A DNA stretch of 64,000 nt, taken from contig NZ_CAOJCM010000002.1 in NCBI RefSeq assembly GCF_948329825.1, positions 124,001-188,000 on the forward strand, given 5' to 3'. Below the pieces are notes generated by a model, which saw only the letters and a list, made by a program, of their open reading frames with translations, had not been told where the DNA came from and did no database searches. Position numbers and translations under genes: made by a program. This stretch comes from Paenibacillus sp. JJ-100. GTDB taxonomy: Bacteria; Bacillota; Bacilli; Paenibacillales; Paenibacillaceae. Shown here piece by piece: positions 11,613-20,268 of this stretch. How positions within the stretch are numbered: the stretch's first letter is position 1; each line of letters starts with the position of its first letter.

Positions 11613-11626
11613 TGCTAGCGCTTACA
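11613..11626. promoter_or_regulatory. cre-like site
   Basis: TGCTAGCGCTTACA fits the catabolite responsive element consensus TGWNANCGNTNWCA at every defined position but one (C for W at position 3). It lies 7 bases upstream of the first possible start of the CGNR gene and about 60 bases upstream of the FMN riboswitch on the other strand. Confidence 0.5.
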
Positions 11627-11688
11627 AGGATAAGATGGAATTCATAAGGTTACAACTTGTTTAATACACATCCACTAATTAATTGAAT

Positions 11689-11838
11689 AGGATCTTCGGG
11701 GTAGGGTGCAATTCCCAACCGGCGGTGATGTTCTAGTAGAACCAGCCCGCGACTCGCTGTTTGTGCTTCTTTGGCTCTTACAGCGACTGACTTGGTGAGA
11801 TTCCAAGGCCGACGGTATAGTCCGGATGAGAGAAGATC
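11689..11838 (+). ncRNA. FMN riboswitch (RFN element)
   Basis: The conserved RFN blocks appear in order: AGGATCTTCGGGG, GGGTG-AATTCCC-ACCGGCGGT, AGCCCGCGA, GACTTGGTGAGATTCC, AGGCCGACGGTATAGTCCGG and the closing strand GAAGATC (11832-11838), which pairs with GATCTTC at the 5' end. FMN binding to such elements reduces expression of the downstream gene. The downstream terminator hairpin at 11898-11936 supplies a transcription-attenuation mechanism. Confidence 0.95.
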
Positions 11839-11897
11839 AACACAATGGCAGGCCGTATTCGGGAAGTCTTCTTCCCCATCGTCTTGTCTTTGAATGG

Positions 11898-11936
11898 TCC
11901 CCCGTTTATTTGGCGTACGCCAGTACGGGGGATTTT
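11898..11936 (+). terminator. Riboswitch-controlled terminator
   Basis: TCCCCCGT (11898-11905) pairs with ACGGGGGA (11925-11932), with GGCGTACGCC forming an inner hairpin, followed by TTTT. It lies between the FMN riboswitch and the transporter start, where an attenuator is expected. Confidence 0.8.
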
Positions 11937-11986
11937 GTCGATTTTACCAACTGAAGATTCCGTGTTCTGACGAAGGAGTCCTGAAT

Positions 11987-12964
11987 ATGGAAAACACATC
12001 ATCATCAACGATCTATCGCAAGGAGCGTGGTAGCACCGGTTTTTGGCTAGTAGTCATTGGTGCTGCCCTCTGGGGTGTAGATCCGTTATTTCGCATCCTT
12101 TTGCTAGAAACGATGACATCTACACAGATTGTACTTATTGAACACATTATCGTCAGCCTGATTGCCATTCCAGTCTTATGGAAATTTCGTGATGATCTGA
12201 AGCAGTTACGACTGCGGCACTGGATCGCCGTCATCTTTATATCTTGGGGTGGATCGGCACTAGCGACCGTACTATTCACATTGGCGCTGACACATAACGA
12301 TCCCAATACAGTATTGTTATTGCAAAAAATGCAGCCACTCTTCGCTATCGTACTGGCGAAGTTCTTGTTAAAAGAAACCCTACCACGCCATTTTGGAGGA
12401 CTGTTCATTATTGCGCTGGTAGGAACATATCTGCTTACCTTTGGCTTCACACTACCGATAGGTAGTTGGAACAACTGGATTCATGCTGGCAGTCTTTTAT
12501 CTCTAGGTGCCGCAGCTTTGTGGGGCGGATCTACCGTTATGGGACGACTGATGCTGGGGCAGGCACGATACGAAACGGTCACCTCCCTCCGATTCGTCGT
12601 TGCGCTTCCACTGCTGTTCTTCATGACATGGAATGAAGGTGCTCCGTGGACACTTCCAGCAGGTACAGGAGCCCAAGCTGCCGTTATTCTGAATATTCTC
12701 GGGCAGGCACTACTCCCAGGTTTGCTCAGTCTGCTTCTATACTATAAAGGCTTGTCGTCCACGAAAGCTTCTGTTGCAACGCTCGCAGAACTTAGTTTCC
12801 CGATGGCGGGTGTGCTTGTGAACTGGATTGCTTTCCGAACATTAATTACATGGGAGCAACTGCTGGGCTTTATCTTAATCTGGATCGCACTGTTTGCGAT
12901 CTCCAAACAACAGGAACGTACTACACCCATTTCGGATACTGCTCCTAAACTTCGCACAGAGTAA
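11987..12964 (+). CDS. EamA/DMT-family transporter, probable flavin transporter
   Basis: Membrane protein of 325 residues with about ten hydrophobic segments in two EamA-like halves (about 18-150 and 165-300), as in drug/metabolite transporters. The ATG at 11987 is 8 bases after GAAGGAG. The only direct functional clue is the FMN riboswitch and attenuator in its leader. DMT proteins under RFN control, such as the RibN type of rhizobia, are known or predicted riboflavin transporters. Riboflavin or a related flavin is therefore the likely substrate, with import more likely than export because FMN would switch the gene off. This is inference; the sequence alone shows only the family. It is a single gene with its own terminator. 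Confidence 0.85.
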   Translation: MENTSSSTIYRKERGSTGFWLVVIGAALWGVDPLFRILLLETMTSTQIVLIEHIIVSLIAIPVLWKFRDDLKQLRLRHWIAVIFISWGGSALATVLFTLALTHNDPNTVLLLQKMQPLFAIVLAKFLLKETLPRHFGGLFIIALVGTYLLTFGFTLPIGSWNNWIHAGSLLSLGAAALWGGSTVMGRLMLGQARYETVTSLRFVVALPLLFFMTWNEGAPWTLPAGTGAQAAVILNILGQALLPGLLSLLLYYKGLSSTKASVATLAELSFPMAGVLVNWIAFRTLITWEQLLGFILIWIALFAISKQQERTTPISDTAPKLRTE

Positions 12965-12997
12965 CCATTTTTATTTATCAACTGGTTTAATCACTCA

Positions 12998-13032
12998 AGC
13001 ACTGTTACACCTTCGAGGTGAGCAGTGCTTTT
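12998..13032 (+). terminator. Terminator after the EamA transporter
   Basis: AGCACTG pairs with CAGTGCT, with an inner CACCTTCGAGGTG hairpin, followed by TTTTC. It lies 33 bases after the stop. Confidence 0.85.
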
Positions 13033-13147
13033 CTATTCTTAATAAGACCTGTTTTGTCTTTTGTCCTTAGAGGTGATACATTTGAAGTGGTACGATGCGT
13101 CAAACTTGCATTGTACATGAACTATTTATAGAGAGGAACGATAATCG

Positions 13148-14644
13148 ATGTCTTCATTCTCATATACCTCCTATGATGCCATAGGACTTGCCGAGTTGAT
13201 TCGCGCCCGGGAAGTATCTCCGGTTGAATTGCTCGAAGCCGCTTTCGCCCGTCTGGAAGAAGTCAACCCCCAACTTAACGCCGTCATTCGTACATATGAA
13301 TCCCGTGCTCTGCAGGAAGCTGGCACAGTTCGACCTGGAGAACAACCTTTCGCGGGTGTACCCTTACTTTTAAAAGATATTTCTCAGTCTCTGGAAGGTG
13401 AAAAGCTTACCTCAGGTTCGCGTCTATTCAGCGAGCATCGTGCTCTAAGGAACTCGAATTTCGTAACACGCTTGCAAGAAGCAGGCTTTATTGTAATCGG
13501 TCACACGAATACACCGGAATTCGGACTGAAAAATATTACTGAGCCCCAACTTCATGGTCCTACACGCAATCCATGGAATGTGAACCATTCTCCAGGCGGT
13601 TCAAGTGGTGGCGCTGCCGCTGCTGTAGCTTCAGGAATTGTCCCCCTAGCCGGAGCAAGTGATGGCGGAGGTTCCATTCGAATCCCAGCCTCCTTCAGCG
13701 GATTGTTTGGACTTAAACCAACTCGTGGGCGCACACCGGTGGGGCCCGGTGTAGGTCGGCAATGGCAAGGTGCTTCCATTGACTTTGTGTTGTCCCGCTC
13801 GGTAAGGGATAGTGCTGCCCTGCTCGATACCTTGCAAGTCATTCAGCCTGAAGCAGCATTCCAAGCTCCATTATTCCCAGGGAGTTATCTTGCTGATATG
13901 AATTATCCGCATCAGCGAAAACTGAAGATTGCGTACACAACCGATTCACCTGTCGGTACACCTGTCAGCGAAGATGCCAAAGAGGCCGTGATGAGACTCG
14001 TTCGTTTCTTGGAAGCTCAGGGCCATCATGTGGAGGAAAAACTAAGTCCAGTCAATGGCGTACGCCTGATGGAAAACTATTATATGATGAACAGCGGTGA
14101 GATGGCCGCGATGATCTCATCGATGGAACATAGCTTAGGTCGTTTACTCACCGCAGATGATATGGAGATTGAATCGTGGGTACTCGCTGAAGCTGGCAAA
14201 AAAGTATCCGCTGCTGAATTTGTACATAGTTTGGCGGAATGGGATGTAGCAGCAGCTCAGATGTCCACACTGTTCGAGCGCTATGACTTCTATGTTACAC
14301 CTGTCAATGCTTTTGCTGCGCCAAAAATCGGAGAGTTGACACCTCATGACGAACAGATTCGTAACCTGATGCGGGTTAGCGAGTTGGACAAGACCCAGCA
14401 GCAACGGCTCATCTATGATATGTTTGAACCGAGCCTTACGTATACTCCTTTTACACAGTTGGCGAATCTGACAGGTCAACCAGCGATGAGTGTGCCAGTA
14501 CATATCACTCCCGAAGGTTTGCCAATGGGCGTTCAAGTTATGGCTACGAAGGGACACGAAGATTGGCTATTACATTTGGCTGGTCAGCTTGAAAAATCAG
14601 ATCTTTGGATCGGAATGAATGGGAATCCGCTGTTTCCGTTATAA
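13148..14644 (+). CDS. Amidase, amidase-signature family
   Basis: Amidase-signature hydrolase of 498 residues, cleaving a C-N amide bond. The Ser-cis-Ser-Lys triad is visible: Lys in [10 protein letters not shown] (about residue 77), the cis-Ser in [16 protein letters not shown] and the nucleophile Ser in [14 protein letters not shown]. The C-terminal region has the usual PAMSVP and GLPMGVQVM segments. The length is normal for stand-alone amidases and longer than a GatA partner would need. No gatB or gatC is nearby, so a catabolic amidase is more likely than the tRNA amidotransferase subunit. The ATG follows GAGAGGAAC. The substrate is unknown. A terminator follows. Confidence 0.9.
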   Translation: MSSFSYTSYDAIGLAELIRAREVSPVELLEAAFARLEEVNPQLNAVIRTYESRALQEAGTVRPGEQPFAGVPLLLKDISQSLEGEKLTSGSRLFSEHRALRNSNFVTRLQEAGFIVIGHTNTPEFGLKNITEPQLHGPTRNPWNVNHSPGGSSGGAAAAVASGIVPLAGASDGGGSIRIPASFSGLFGLKPTRGRTPVGPGVGRQWQGASIDFVLSRSVRDSAALLDTLQVIQPEAAFQAPLFPGSYLADMNYPHQRKLKIAYTTDSPVGTPVSEDAKEAVMRLVRFLEAQGHHVEEKLSPVNGVRLMENYYMMNSGEMAAMISSMEHSLGRLLTADDMEIESWVLAEAGKKVSAAEFVHSLAEWDVAAAQMSTLFERYDFYVTPVNAFAAPKIGELTPHDEQIRNLMRVSELDKTQQQRLIYDMFEPSLTYTPFTQLANLTGQPAMSVPVHITPEGLPMGVQVMATKGHEDWLLHLAGQLEKSDLWIGMNGNPLFPL

Positions 14645-14656
14645 GATACATTAGGT

Positions 14657-14692
14657 TAAAGACCAGCAGAACGAAATTGCTGGTCTTTTTCA
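14657..14692 (+). terminator. Terminator of the amidase gene
   Basis: AAAGACCAGCA pairs with TGCTGGTCTTT around a short loop and is followed by a T run; it starts 13 bases after the stop. Confidence 0.9.
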
Positions 14693-14856
14693 TCTTTATT
14701 TTTACAACCACTCCTCATTCATTTGATTTAGTTTACATAATAAATATGATGTTGTCTTCGGAAATTAATTATCCATCCCTTCCTCTGATGCATAAACTTG
14801 TTGCTCGACGGAGAACATAATTTTTGTTGACAACGATCTTCTGGGAGGGAATACAA

Positions 14857-15369
14857 ATGGGTATTTTAGGTGGTAACCCCAAAAATGAACCAATGCATTA
14901 TGGTGAGATCTTTAGTGTATGGCAATGCTCGACGATAGCCAAAGGTGCTGTGTCTTGCTATCAAGCCTACTTAAACCATGCAGGAGATAAAGATCTGAAG
15001 AAAATTCTTAATGACTTGTTGGATCAAGCCAAGCTTGAAGTGAAAGAATGCGACACATTGCTAACTGAAAATGGTATTGCCCCTGCACCAACGCTTCCGG
15101 AAAGACCACATGTAGAGCTTGAGGATATTCCGGTTGGTGCCAGATTCACTGATCCCGAAATTGCTGCCAAAGTGACTGCTGATACATCCCTAGGCCTGGT
15201 TGCGGCGAGCCAAACAATTGGACAATCGATCCGAGAAGATATCGGTGCTCTGTTTGCCAAATATCACGCGACCAAAGTGGCTATAGGCCTCCGGATTCTT
15301 CAAATGAATAAAGAAAAAGGTTGGCTTATCCCACCTCCGCTTCAAGTCAAAAGACCGGATTCGGAGTAG
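14857..15369 (+). CDS. DUF3231 family protein
   Basis: Protein of 170 residues of the DUF3231 family, common in Bacillus and Paenibacillus. The start MGILGGNPKNEPMHYGEIF is typical for the family, which is predicted to form a ferritin-like helical bundle. The helices are visible as amphipathic stretches around residues 20-75 and 105-150. GGGAGGGAA precedes ATG 14857, so this start is preferred over the upstream ATG at 14824. The function is unknown. A strong terminator follows. Confidence 0.85.
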   Translation: MGILGGNPKNEPMHYGEIFSVWQCSTIAKGAVSCYQAYLNHAGDKDLKKILNDLLDQAKLEVKECDTLLTENGIAPAPTLPERPHVELEDIPVGARFTDPEIAAKVTADTSLGLVAASQTIGQSIREDIGALFAKYHATKVAIGLRILQMNKEKGWLIPPPLQVKRPDSE

Positions 15370-15410
15370 ATATAACCTGAAAAGCTAACAAAATTCTGTA
15401 ATGAAATGTT

Positions 15411-15456
15411 GAGACAAAGAAGGAGAAGCTTTCATTCTCCTTCTTTGTCTTTTGTT
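15411..15456 (+). terminator. Terminator of the DUF3231 gene
   Basis: A 16-bp perfect stem, AGACAAAGAAGGAGAA with TTCTCCTTCTTTGTCT, around a 7-base loop, followed by TTTTG. Confidence 0.9.
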
Positions 15457-15475
15457 ATCCTATTGATTTTGTTAA

Positions 15476-15508
15476 CAAAAAAACGGCCCAGTCCTAGCCT
15501 GAGTCGTT
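15476..15508 (-). terminator. Terminator of the ger operon
   Basis: On the minus strand ACGACTCAGG pairs with CTGGGCCGT with one mismatch and is followed by TTTTTTTG. It lies 33 bases beyond the last ger gene. Confidence 0.75.
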
Positions 15509-15540
15509 ATGGACATGTCATGGAAAAAATCAATCTGGCT

Positions 15541-16638
15541 TTATTTTTTGTTCACATTCGTTTTTTTCTTCACTAGAATAACTATGAATAATAATATCGG
15601 GAGGATCATTTGAAATACTGGAGATGAATAAATCAAGGCAGCACCTAGCCCCACCTCTATATGTTCTGTATAAGTCGGTGATATGAAAGACAGACCATAC
15701 ATAATGATCCCCAGTGGCAATACCCATTTCTTATAATTCGCTCCGGTCACTCTCTCCAACCCAATAACGGCCCCAAGTAGAAATGCAACCATTTTGATAC
15801 CTAATCCTTGAAAAAGAAGCAACGTAAATAATGCATCCATCCGTTCAAACACCTCGCCCAGCTCAATTAATTGAACGGTTTCCAGAAGCGGAAGCGTACT
15901 ATATGTAGCAATCTGAGGACCGAGTACGAAAATAATAAGTTGATTGATAAATGTTAATCCTATAGCAACCAGGATATAAGAAGTCACCACTACCTTATTT
16001 AAATTCTTATCTTTACGCACATAAGGATAGAAAACTAAAAATAACACAACTTGCCCAAAGGGAAAAGAAATAATCTCCGGAAATGCAGCCTTGAAAATAG
16101 GAGTCAAACCATTCTCCAAGATCGGCAAACTGAATTCCGGGTGAAAAAGGCCAGTTGAAGGAATCAAAATGATGATCAACGCATATCCCAGAACAATAAG
16201 GGGGAAAAGAATCATACAAATTAGAAACAACACACGATAGCCATATCTTACAGCGTTGGAAACAATCATAATCGTAATGAGGCTGATCAACCACATGGGT
16301 GTCCGAAGCAGCAGCGTCATTTGAGTAACTTCACTGAAATCACGCAAATTTCGAGAAGCTTCATAGGCAAAATAACCTATAAATGAAAGGTTTAATACGG
16401 TCCCCAATACCTTTCCCATATAACGGCGAAATAATAAAAACAGATCCAGTTCAGGGTCTTGGTGGTGAATAGCCAAGTGAAGAATTAATAACAACAAGCC
16501 ACCAACAGCTCCTGCAAGCATGGCAATCCAAGCATCCTGCTTGGCTTCCCCCCCAATCAGGAATAATGTAGTACTTCCAACTTCGAACAAGGCAAGACAA
16601 ACTGCTAATTCGGATACGCGAAGAGTTCGAGTTGACAT
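15541..16638 (-). CDS. Spore germination permease, GerAB/GerKB family
   Basis: B subunit of a nutrient germinant receptor, 365 residues with about ten membrane segments of the APC superfamily (endospore germination permease). It begins MSTRTLRVSELAVCLALFEVG, and the family-typical EFSLPILENGLTPIF segment with a following FP motif lies near residues 185-210. In spores this subunit sits in the inner membrane and recognises amino acids or similar germinants. AAGGAG precedes ATG 16638. It is the third gene of a gerA-C-B operon, 20 bases after the C gene. Expression in the forespore is expected from the family, but I did not identify a sigma-G promoter. Confidence 0.9.
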   Translation of the reverse strand: MSTRTLRVSELAVCLALFEVGSTTLFLIGGEAKQDAWIAMLAGAVGGLLLLILHLAIHHQDPELDLFLLFRRYMGKVLGTVLNLSFIGYFAYEASRNLRDFSEVTQMTLLLRTPMWLISLITIMIVSNAVRYGYRVLFLICMILFPLIVLGYALIIILIPSTGLFHPEFSLPILENGLTPIFKAAFPEIISFPFGQVVLFLVFYPYVRKDKNLNKVVVTSYILVAIGLTFINQLIIFVLGPQIATYSTLPLLETVQLIELGEVFERMDALFTLLLFQGLGIKMVAFLLGAVIGLERVTGANYKKWVLPLGIIMYGLSFISPTYTEHIEVGLGAALIYSSPVFQMILPILLFIVILVKKKTNVNKK

Positions 16639-16658
16639 CCATGTACATCTCCTTGATA

Positions 16659-17873
16659 TTAGTCTTGTTCTGAACTGTCCGATTGAAGCATTTTACTAAA
16701 CGAGTCCTGAAGTAAACCTACTTTTTTCAGACTAACATCCACGTTAATCTGAATGTCCATTTGTGCCAGTTCTTGTGGCCAATGGTCTTTCATTTTTTTC
16801 CAATCTTGTGGATCTCTTTGATGTATTCTATTGGCAATCCCCAACATATCGACATGTAGCCGTTGATTTGCTTGCCAACCAAGTAGGATCTGTGCTTTGA
16901 TGGTTTGTTCCGCTTGTTGCTCCAATTCACTGATCGTATGCGAGCTAGTCAAATCTTTCTTCGAGGTGCTCTCGTCCAGCTCAGCTTCAACTTTTGCATT
17001 CACCTGAACGTTATAATGCCGTCCTGACTTTATTGGTATAACTTTGATATTTGCTTTTCTCACATTGAATGAGTTAATCTCTCCATTTTCCCCGACATAG
17101 CTTAGGTTCGTTCGTTTAACACGATCCGTTAACCATGAAATCCCCAAACTTTCCTTCTGATTGAGCACTCCGACTATTTTGTCCCTCTTAAACACACTTA
17201 GTCCATCGATTCTTAATTTTCCAGTTGTTGACGTCTGCTTAAAACTGTCGATTGAATTCATATTATTAGCTGGTCTTGGCATTGTTAGAGTGGGAATCCC
17301 GGCAGAACCGCTATCTGAAGTGATTTTCAAACCAATCTCATGAAGATTCATCACAGGATAGAACGCCCCTTCCTCTTGGTTCCGTTCCAAAATTTCCGAT
17401 AGGGCACGACCCGGATGTTTTTCTGGAGGAATCAATTTTTCAAGATACTCTTTGGCTTCTCCATCTGCAATGATAACCTTTACTGTTTCGCGCAATCCAA
17501 TATTCCGGAAGTAGTGGTCCATGATCTCTGCAATCCCGTATTTTGCAGCACCTTCACCGATCAAAATGACGCTGGAATGAGCAAAATATAACTTTTTGGA
17601 GTTCTTAACGCTACTGCGGGCCAGCGCTTCCGGTATCGTCTTGCCTTCCGATGAGAAGGTATCAACGGGTGCTTGAGAACCACCAGTTGAAGTACCATTC
17701 GCACTGCTCGCTGGAGGTGTAATTATTTGGTAAGTAATATTCCACTTTCCGTTCTGTCTGTCAAACCCGGTTGCGGTCGTAATGCCCAAGTCATTCAATT
17801 CGATGTGATTACTACAACCGCTCATGGACATTACTGAGACCAGCACTATGGATATGAAATTACGTCGATTCAC
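16659..17873 (-). CDS. Spore germination lipoprotein, GerAC family
   Basis: C subunit of a germinant receptor, 404 residues. The N-terminus has a signal peptide with the lipobox MSMSGC, followed by the typical IELNDLGITTATGFD segment (family consensus includes E-L-N-D-x-x-I). The large extracytoplasmic part shows the usual GerAC pattern, including PEALARSSVKNSKKLYFAH and PGRALSEILERNQ. The start is GTG 17873 with AAGGAGGAC upstream. It lies 12 bases after gerAA, so translation is probably coupled. Anchored on the outer face of the spore inner membrane. Confidence 0.92.
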   Translation of the reverse strand: MNRRNFISIVLVSVMSMSGCSNHIELNDLGITTATGFDRQNGKWNITYQIITPPASSANGTSTGGSQAPVDTFSSEGKTIPEALARSSVKNSKKLYFAHSSVILIGEGAAKYGIAEIMDHYFRNIGLRETVKVIIADGEAKEYLEKLIPPEKHPGRALSEILERNQEEGAFYPVMNLHEIGLKITSDSGSAGIPTLTMPRPANNMNSIDSFKQTSTTGKLRIDGLSVFKRDKIVGVLNQKESLGISWLTDRVKRTNLSYVGENGEINSFNVRKANIKVIPIKSGRHYNVQVNAKVEAELDESTSKKDLTSSHTISELEQQAEQTIKAQILLGWQANQRLHVDMLGIANRIHQRDPQDWKKMKDHWPQELAQMDIQINVDVSLKKVGLLQDSFSKMLQSDSSEQD

Positions 17874-17885
17874 GAATGTCCTCCT

Positions 17886-19502
17886 TCATTGTCCCGGCTC
17901 GGAATCATTGATACGATCTATAATATTATCAGACCCTGATGGGTATTGATGTGCAGCCTGTCTCGTTATATTAGTTGAATCTGCTGTTTCGTTCGGCCTA
18001 CTCTTCATTGCCCACCAGGGGACTCTCAGTATCACGTCTTTCATGTTCGATTTGTAATATGGACTGTATGGTGTGAGATAATCCATCCCAAATGACTTCA
18101 GCGACACCAAGTGACACAACAATGGTATTGCTCCCGCGAGTATGCCAAACAACCCAAGCGTGCCTGCCATCACCATAAATAGGAAACGCATTAATCGTAT
18201 TGCTGTAGCCATACTGATATAAGGAAAAGCAAAGTTGGATATCGCTGTGAAGGATACCACGATCACCATTGCCCCTGAAACCAAACCAGCTTCCACAGCA
18301 GCTTGGCCTATAACCAATGCTCCAACAATGGAAATTGCCGGTCCAATTGCTCTTGGCATTCGTACCCCTGCTTCACGAATTACCTCGAACGTAACTTCCA
18401 TAAGTAATGCTTCAATCAAAGCTGGAAAAGGAACACCTTCACGCTGTGCTGCCAAATTAATCAATAAGGTAGTAGGGATCATCTCCTGTTGAAATGTGGT
18501 GAGTGCAATATAAGTGGAAGGCAGCAATAAAGATACCAGAAAACAGATTAATCGAAGAGCCCTGAGAAAGGTTGAAATATCATATCTCTGGTAATAATCC
18601 TCAGGAGCGTGAAAGAAATTAAAAAAGTTAACTGGGGCAATCAGCGCAAATGGTGTTCCATCCACAAGAATCGCAAACTGTCCATCTAAAAGACTACCTG
18701 CAACCGTATCAGGCCTTTCTGTATTAATTAGAGTAGGAAATGGAGTAATAGGCGCGTCCTGTATGAATTCTTCTATGTAACCACTCTCAAGTATGCTGTC
18801 CGTGTCAATAGCTTTTAACCTTCTCGTGACTTCCTCTATGATTTCAGGTTTGGCTATGCCTTGAATGTATGCTAATACGACTGAGGTTTGTGTGTACTTA
18901 CCAATCGTGTGCTTTTCAAACTTGAGGTCCGGTGTCCGTAACTTTCTTCGAACCAGTGTGATATTGGTTGAGATCTCTTCTGTAAACCCTTCTTTGGGAC
19001 CTCTGACCACTGTTTGGGATGTGGGCTCCTCTACTGATCTTCTTGCACCTCCAGAGATTGCTACTGACATTACAGTCTGTACACCCTCCATAAAAATAAC
19101 GACATGACCTGTCAGTATAGCTTCATACACAAGAAAGAAGGTATCCAGACTTTGGATGCCACCCGAAGATAATCCTTTTTTCATTAAGGCATCCACCGGC
19201 TGTTCTGATTCTTCGAATAAAGTATTACTATTCACCATTTGGATTACGTTATCCATTAGCTCCACTAGAAGTGATGGATCTGTCAATCCCTGCATATAAC
19301 ACACAGCAAGGGATGCGGTTTTTGTATCAGGCTGCATGAACTCACGAACCACAAAATCAGGACTATACTCAAATGCCTTGGTAATGGTATTTAGGTTATT
19401 GTCTAGTGAACCATTTATACTTTCGGAATGCTGTGTTCGTATATTGGATGGTTCTTCTTTTTTCTGTGATGTTAATACCTTTTCCATCCAACGTATGAGC
19501 AT
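17886..19502 (-). CDS. Spore germination protein, GerAA family
   Basis: A subunit of a germinant receptor, 538 residues. A soluble N-terminal domain (about 1-280, with YSPDFVVREF and the PDTVAGSLLDGQFAILVDG region) precedes four or five membrane segments. PSTYIALTTFQQEMIPTTLL, REGVPFPALIEALLMEVTFE and REAGVRMPRAIGPAISIVG are diagnostic for the GerA family. The C-terminal tail is hydrophilic. ATG 19502 follows GAGGGTGA at 7 bases; the longer upstream frame has no ribosome binding site. It is the first gene of the operon. The order A-C-B differs from the A-B-C order of B. subtilis gerA but is found in other spore formers. Confidence 0.93.
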   Translation of the reverse strand: MLIRWMEKVLTSQKKEEPSNIRTQHSESINGSLDNNLNTITKAFEYSPDFVVREFMQPDTKTASLAVCYMQGLTDPSLLVELMDNVIQMVNSNTLFEESEQPVDALMKKGLSSGGIQSLDTFFLVYEAILTGHVVIFMEGVQTVMSVAISGGARRSVEEPTSQTVVRGPKEGFTEEISTNITLVRRKLRTPDLKFEKHTIGKYTQTSVVLAYIQGIAKPEIIEEVTRRLKAIDTDSILESGYIEEFIQDAPITPFPTLINTERPDTVAGSLLDGQFAILVDGTPFALIAPVNFFNFFHAPEDYYQRYDISTFLRALRLICFLVSLLLPSTYIALTTFQQEMIPTTLLINLAAQREGVPFPALIEALLMEVTFEVIREAGVRMPRAIGPAISIVGALVIGQAAVEAGLVSGAMVIVVSFTAISNFAFPYISMATAIRLMRFLFMVMAGTLGLFGILAGAIPLLCHLVSLKSFGMDYLTPYSPYYKSNMKDVILRVPWWAMKSRPNETADSTNITRQAAHQYPSGSDNIIDRINDSEPGQ

Positions 19503-19602
19503 ACAATCACCCTCTTTGTGTTTTCTGAATAATATGGATCTTTTGTCCAAAAAATATTCACTGCCTATTTTAATCTTGTCCTACAAAAACACCTTGAAGA
19601 AT

Positions 19603-19617
19603 ATACTGATACAGTAT
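19603..19617. promoter_or_regulatory. Palindrome ahead of the first LysE gene
   Basis: ATACTG-ATA-CAGTAT is a perfect inverted repeat with a 3-base spacer. It ends three bases before the AAGGAGGG ribosome binding site of the downstream LysE-family gene. It could be an operator, or an RNA hairpin covering the start region. The candidate protein is not evident. Confidence 0.35.
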
Positions 19618-19635
19618 GGAAAGGAGGGCATTCTT

Positions 19636-20268
19636 ATTTATATACTACTAGGTTATGTTTTCTTAGGACTCACACTCTCGGCACCTATGGGTCCCATTAA
19701 TGCAGCACAATTGGACAAGGGGGTCCGAGGTGGTTTTATGCCGGCCTGGTTTGTGGGACTAGGTGCAATCGCAGCGGATATCATTTACATGCTGCTCGTG
19801 TATTTTGGCGTTGTGCATTTGCTTGAACTTCCATTTGTGAAGGTGTTTTTGTGGCTGTTTGGTTGCTTTGTATTGGTCTATACGGGTGTGGATAGTATTA
19901 AAAGTTCAGGAGCACATGCTCCCTCTCAGATGAGAGGGGATCATTCTCAACTTTCCAAGTCTTTCACTCAAGGATTCCTGATGTCACTATTCAACCCCCT
20001 TTCCATCATGTTCTGGCTAGGAATTTACGGCTCTGTACTCGCCAAAGCAGTGGATGATTCTCCTATGGATCAATTGTTAATCTATAGTGGGGCGATTATT
20101 TTTGGCGTCCTCTTATGGGATGTGTTCATGGCAACTGCAGTAAGTGTATTTCGCAAATATCTAACACCTAATGTCCTTAAAGGAATATCTATAATCTCCG
20201 GACTCTCTTTAGTCTGTTTTGGATGTTACTTTGGATATAAAGCCATACAATTTCTATTCTTTATTTAA
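19636..20268 (+). CDS. LysE-family exporter, probably with a non-standard start codon
   Basis: Inner-membrane exporter of the LysE/RhtB family, about 210 residues with six hydrophobic segments; the family exports amino acids or their derivatives. SAPMGPINAAQLDKGVRGGF near the N-terminus and SLFNPLSIMFWLG in the middle are diagnostic. A strong AAGGAGGG box is at 19621-19628, yet no ATG, GTG or TTG follows at usable distance. The in-frame codon 7 bases downstream is ATT (19636), and alignment with the paralogue at 24321 supports this N-terminus. Upstream TTG 19594 and CTG 19606 lie before the box and lack their own sites. The frame extends further upstream only as antisense to gerAA. The stop overlaps the convergent permease gene by 8 bases. 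Confidence 0.85.
   Translation: MYILLGYVFLGLTLSAPMGPINAAQLDKGVRGGFMPAWFVGLGAIAADIIYMLLVYFGVVHLLELPFVKVFLWLFGCFVLVYTGVDSIKSSGAHAPSQMRGDHSQLSKSFTQGFLMSLFNPLSIMFWLGIYGSVLAKAVDDSPMDQLLIYSGAIIFGVLLWDVFMATAVSVFRKYLTPNVLKGISIISGLSLVCFGCYFGYKAIQFLFFI

Noticed and set aside
13148..14644. GatA subunit of the tRNA amidotransferase
   Set aside because: No gatB or gatC is nearby and the protein is a single-gene unit with its own terminator; a stand-alone amidase is more likely.
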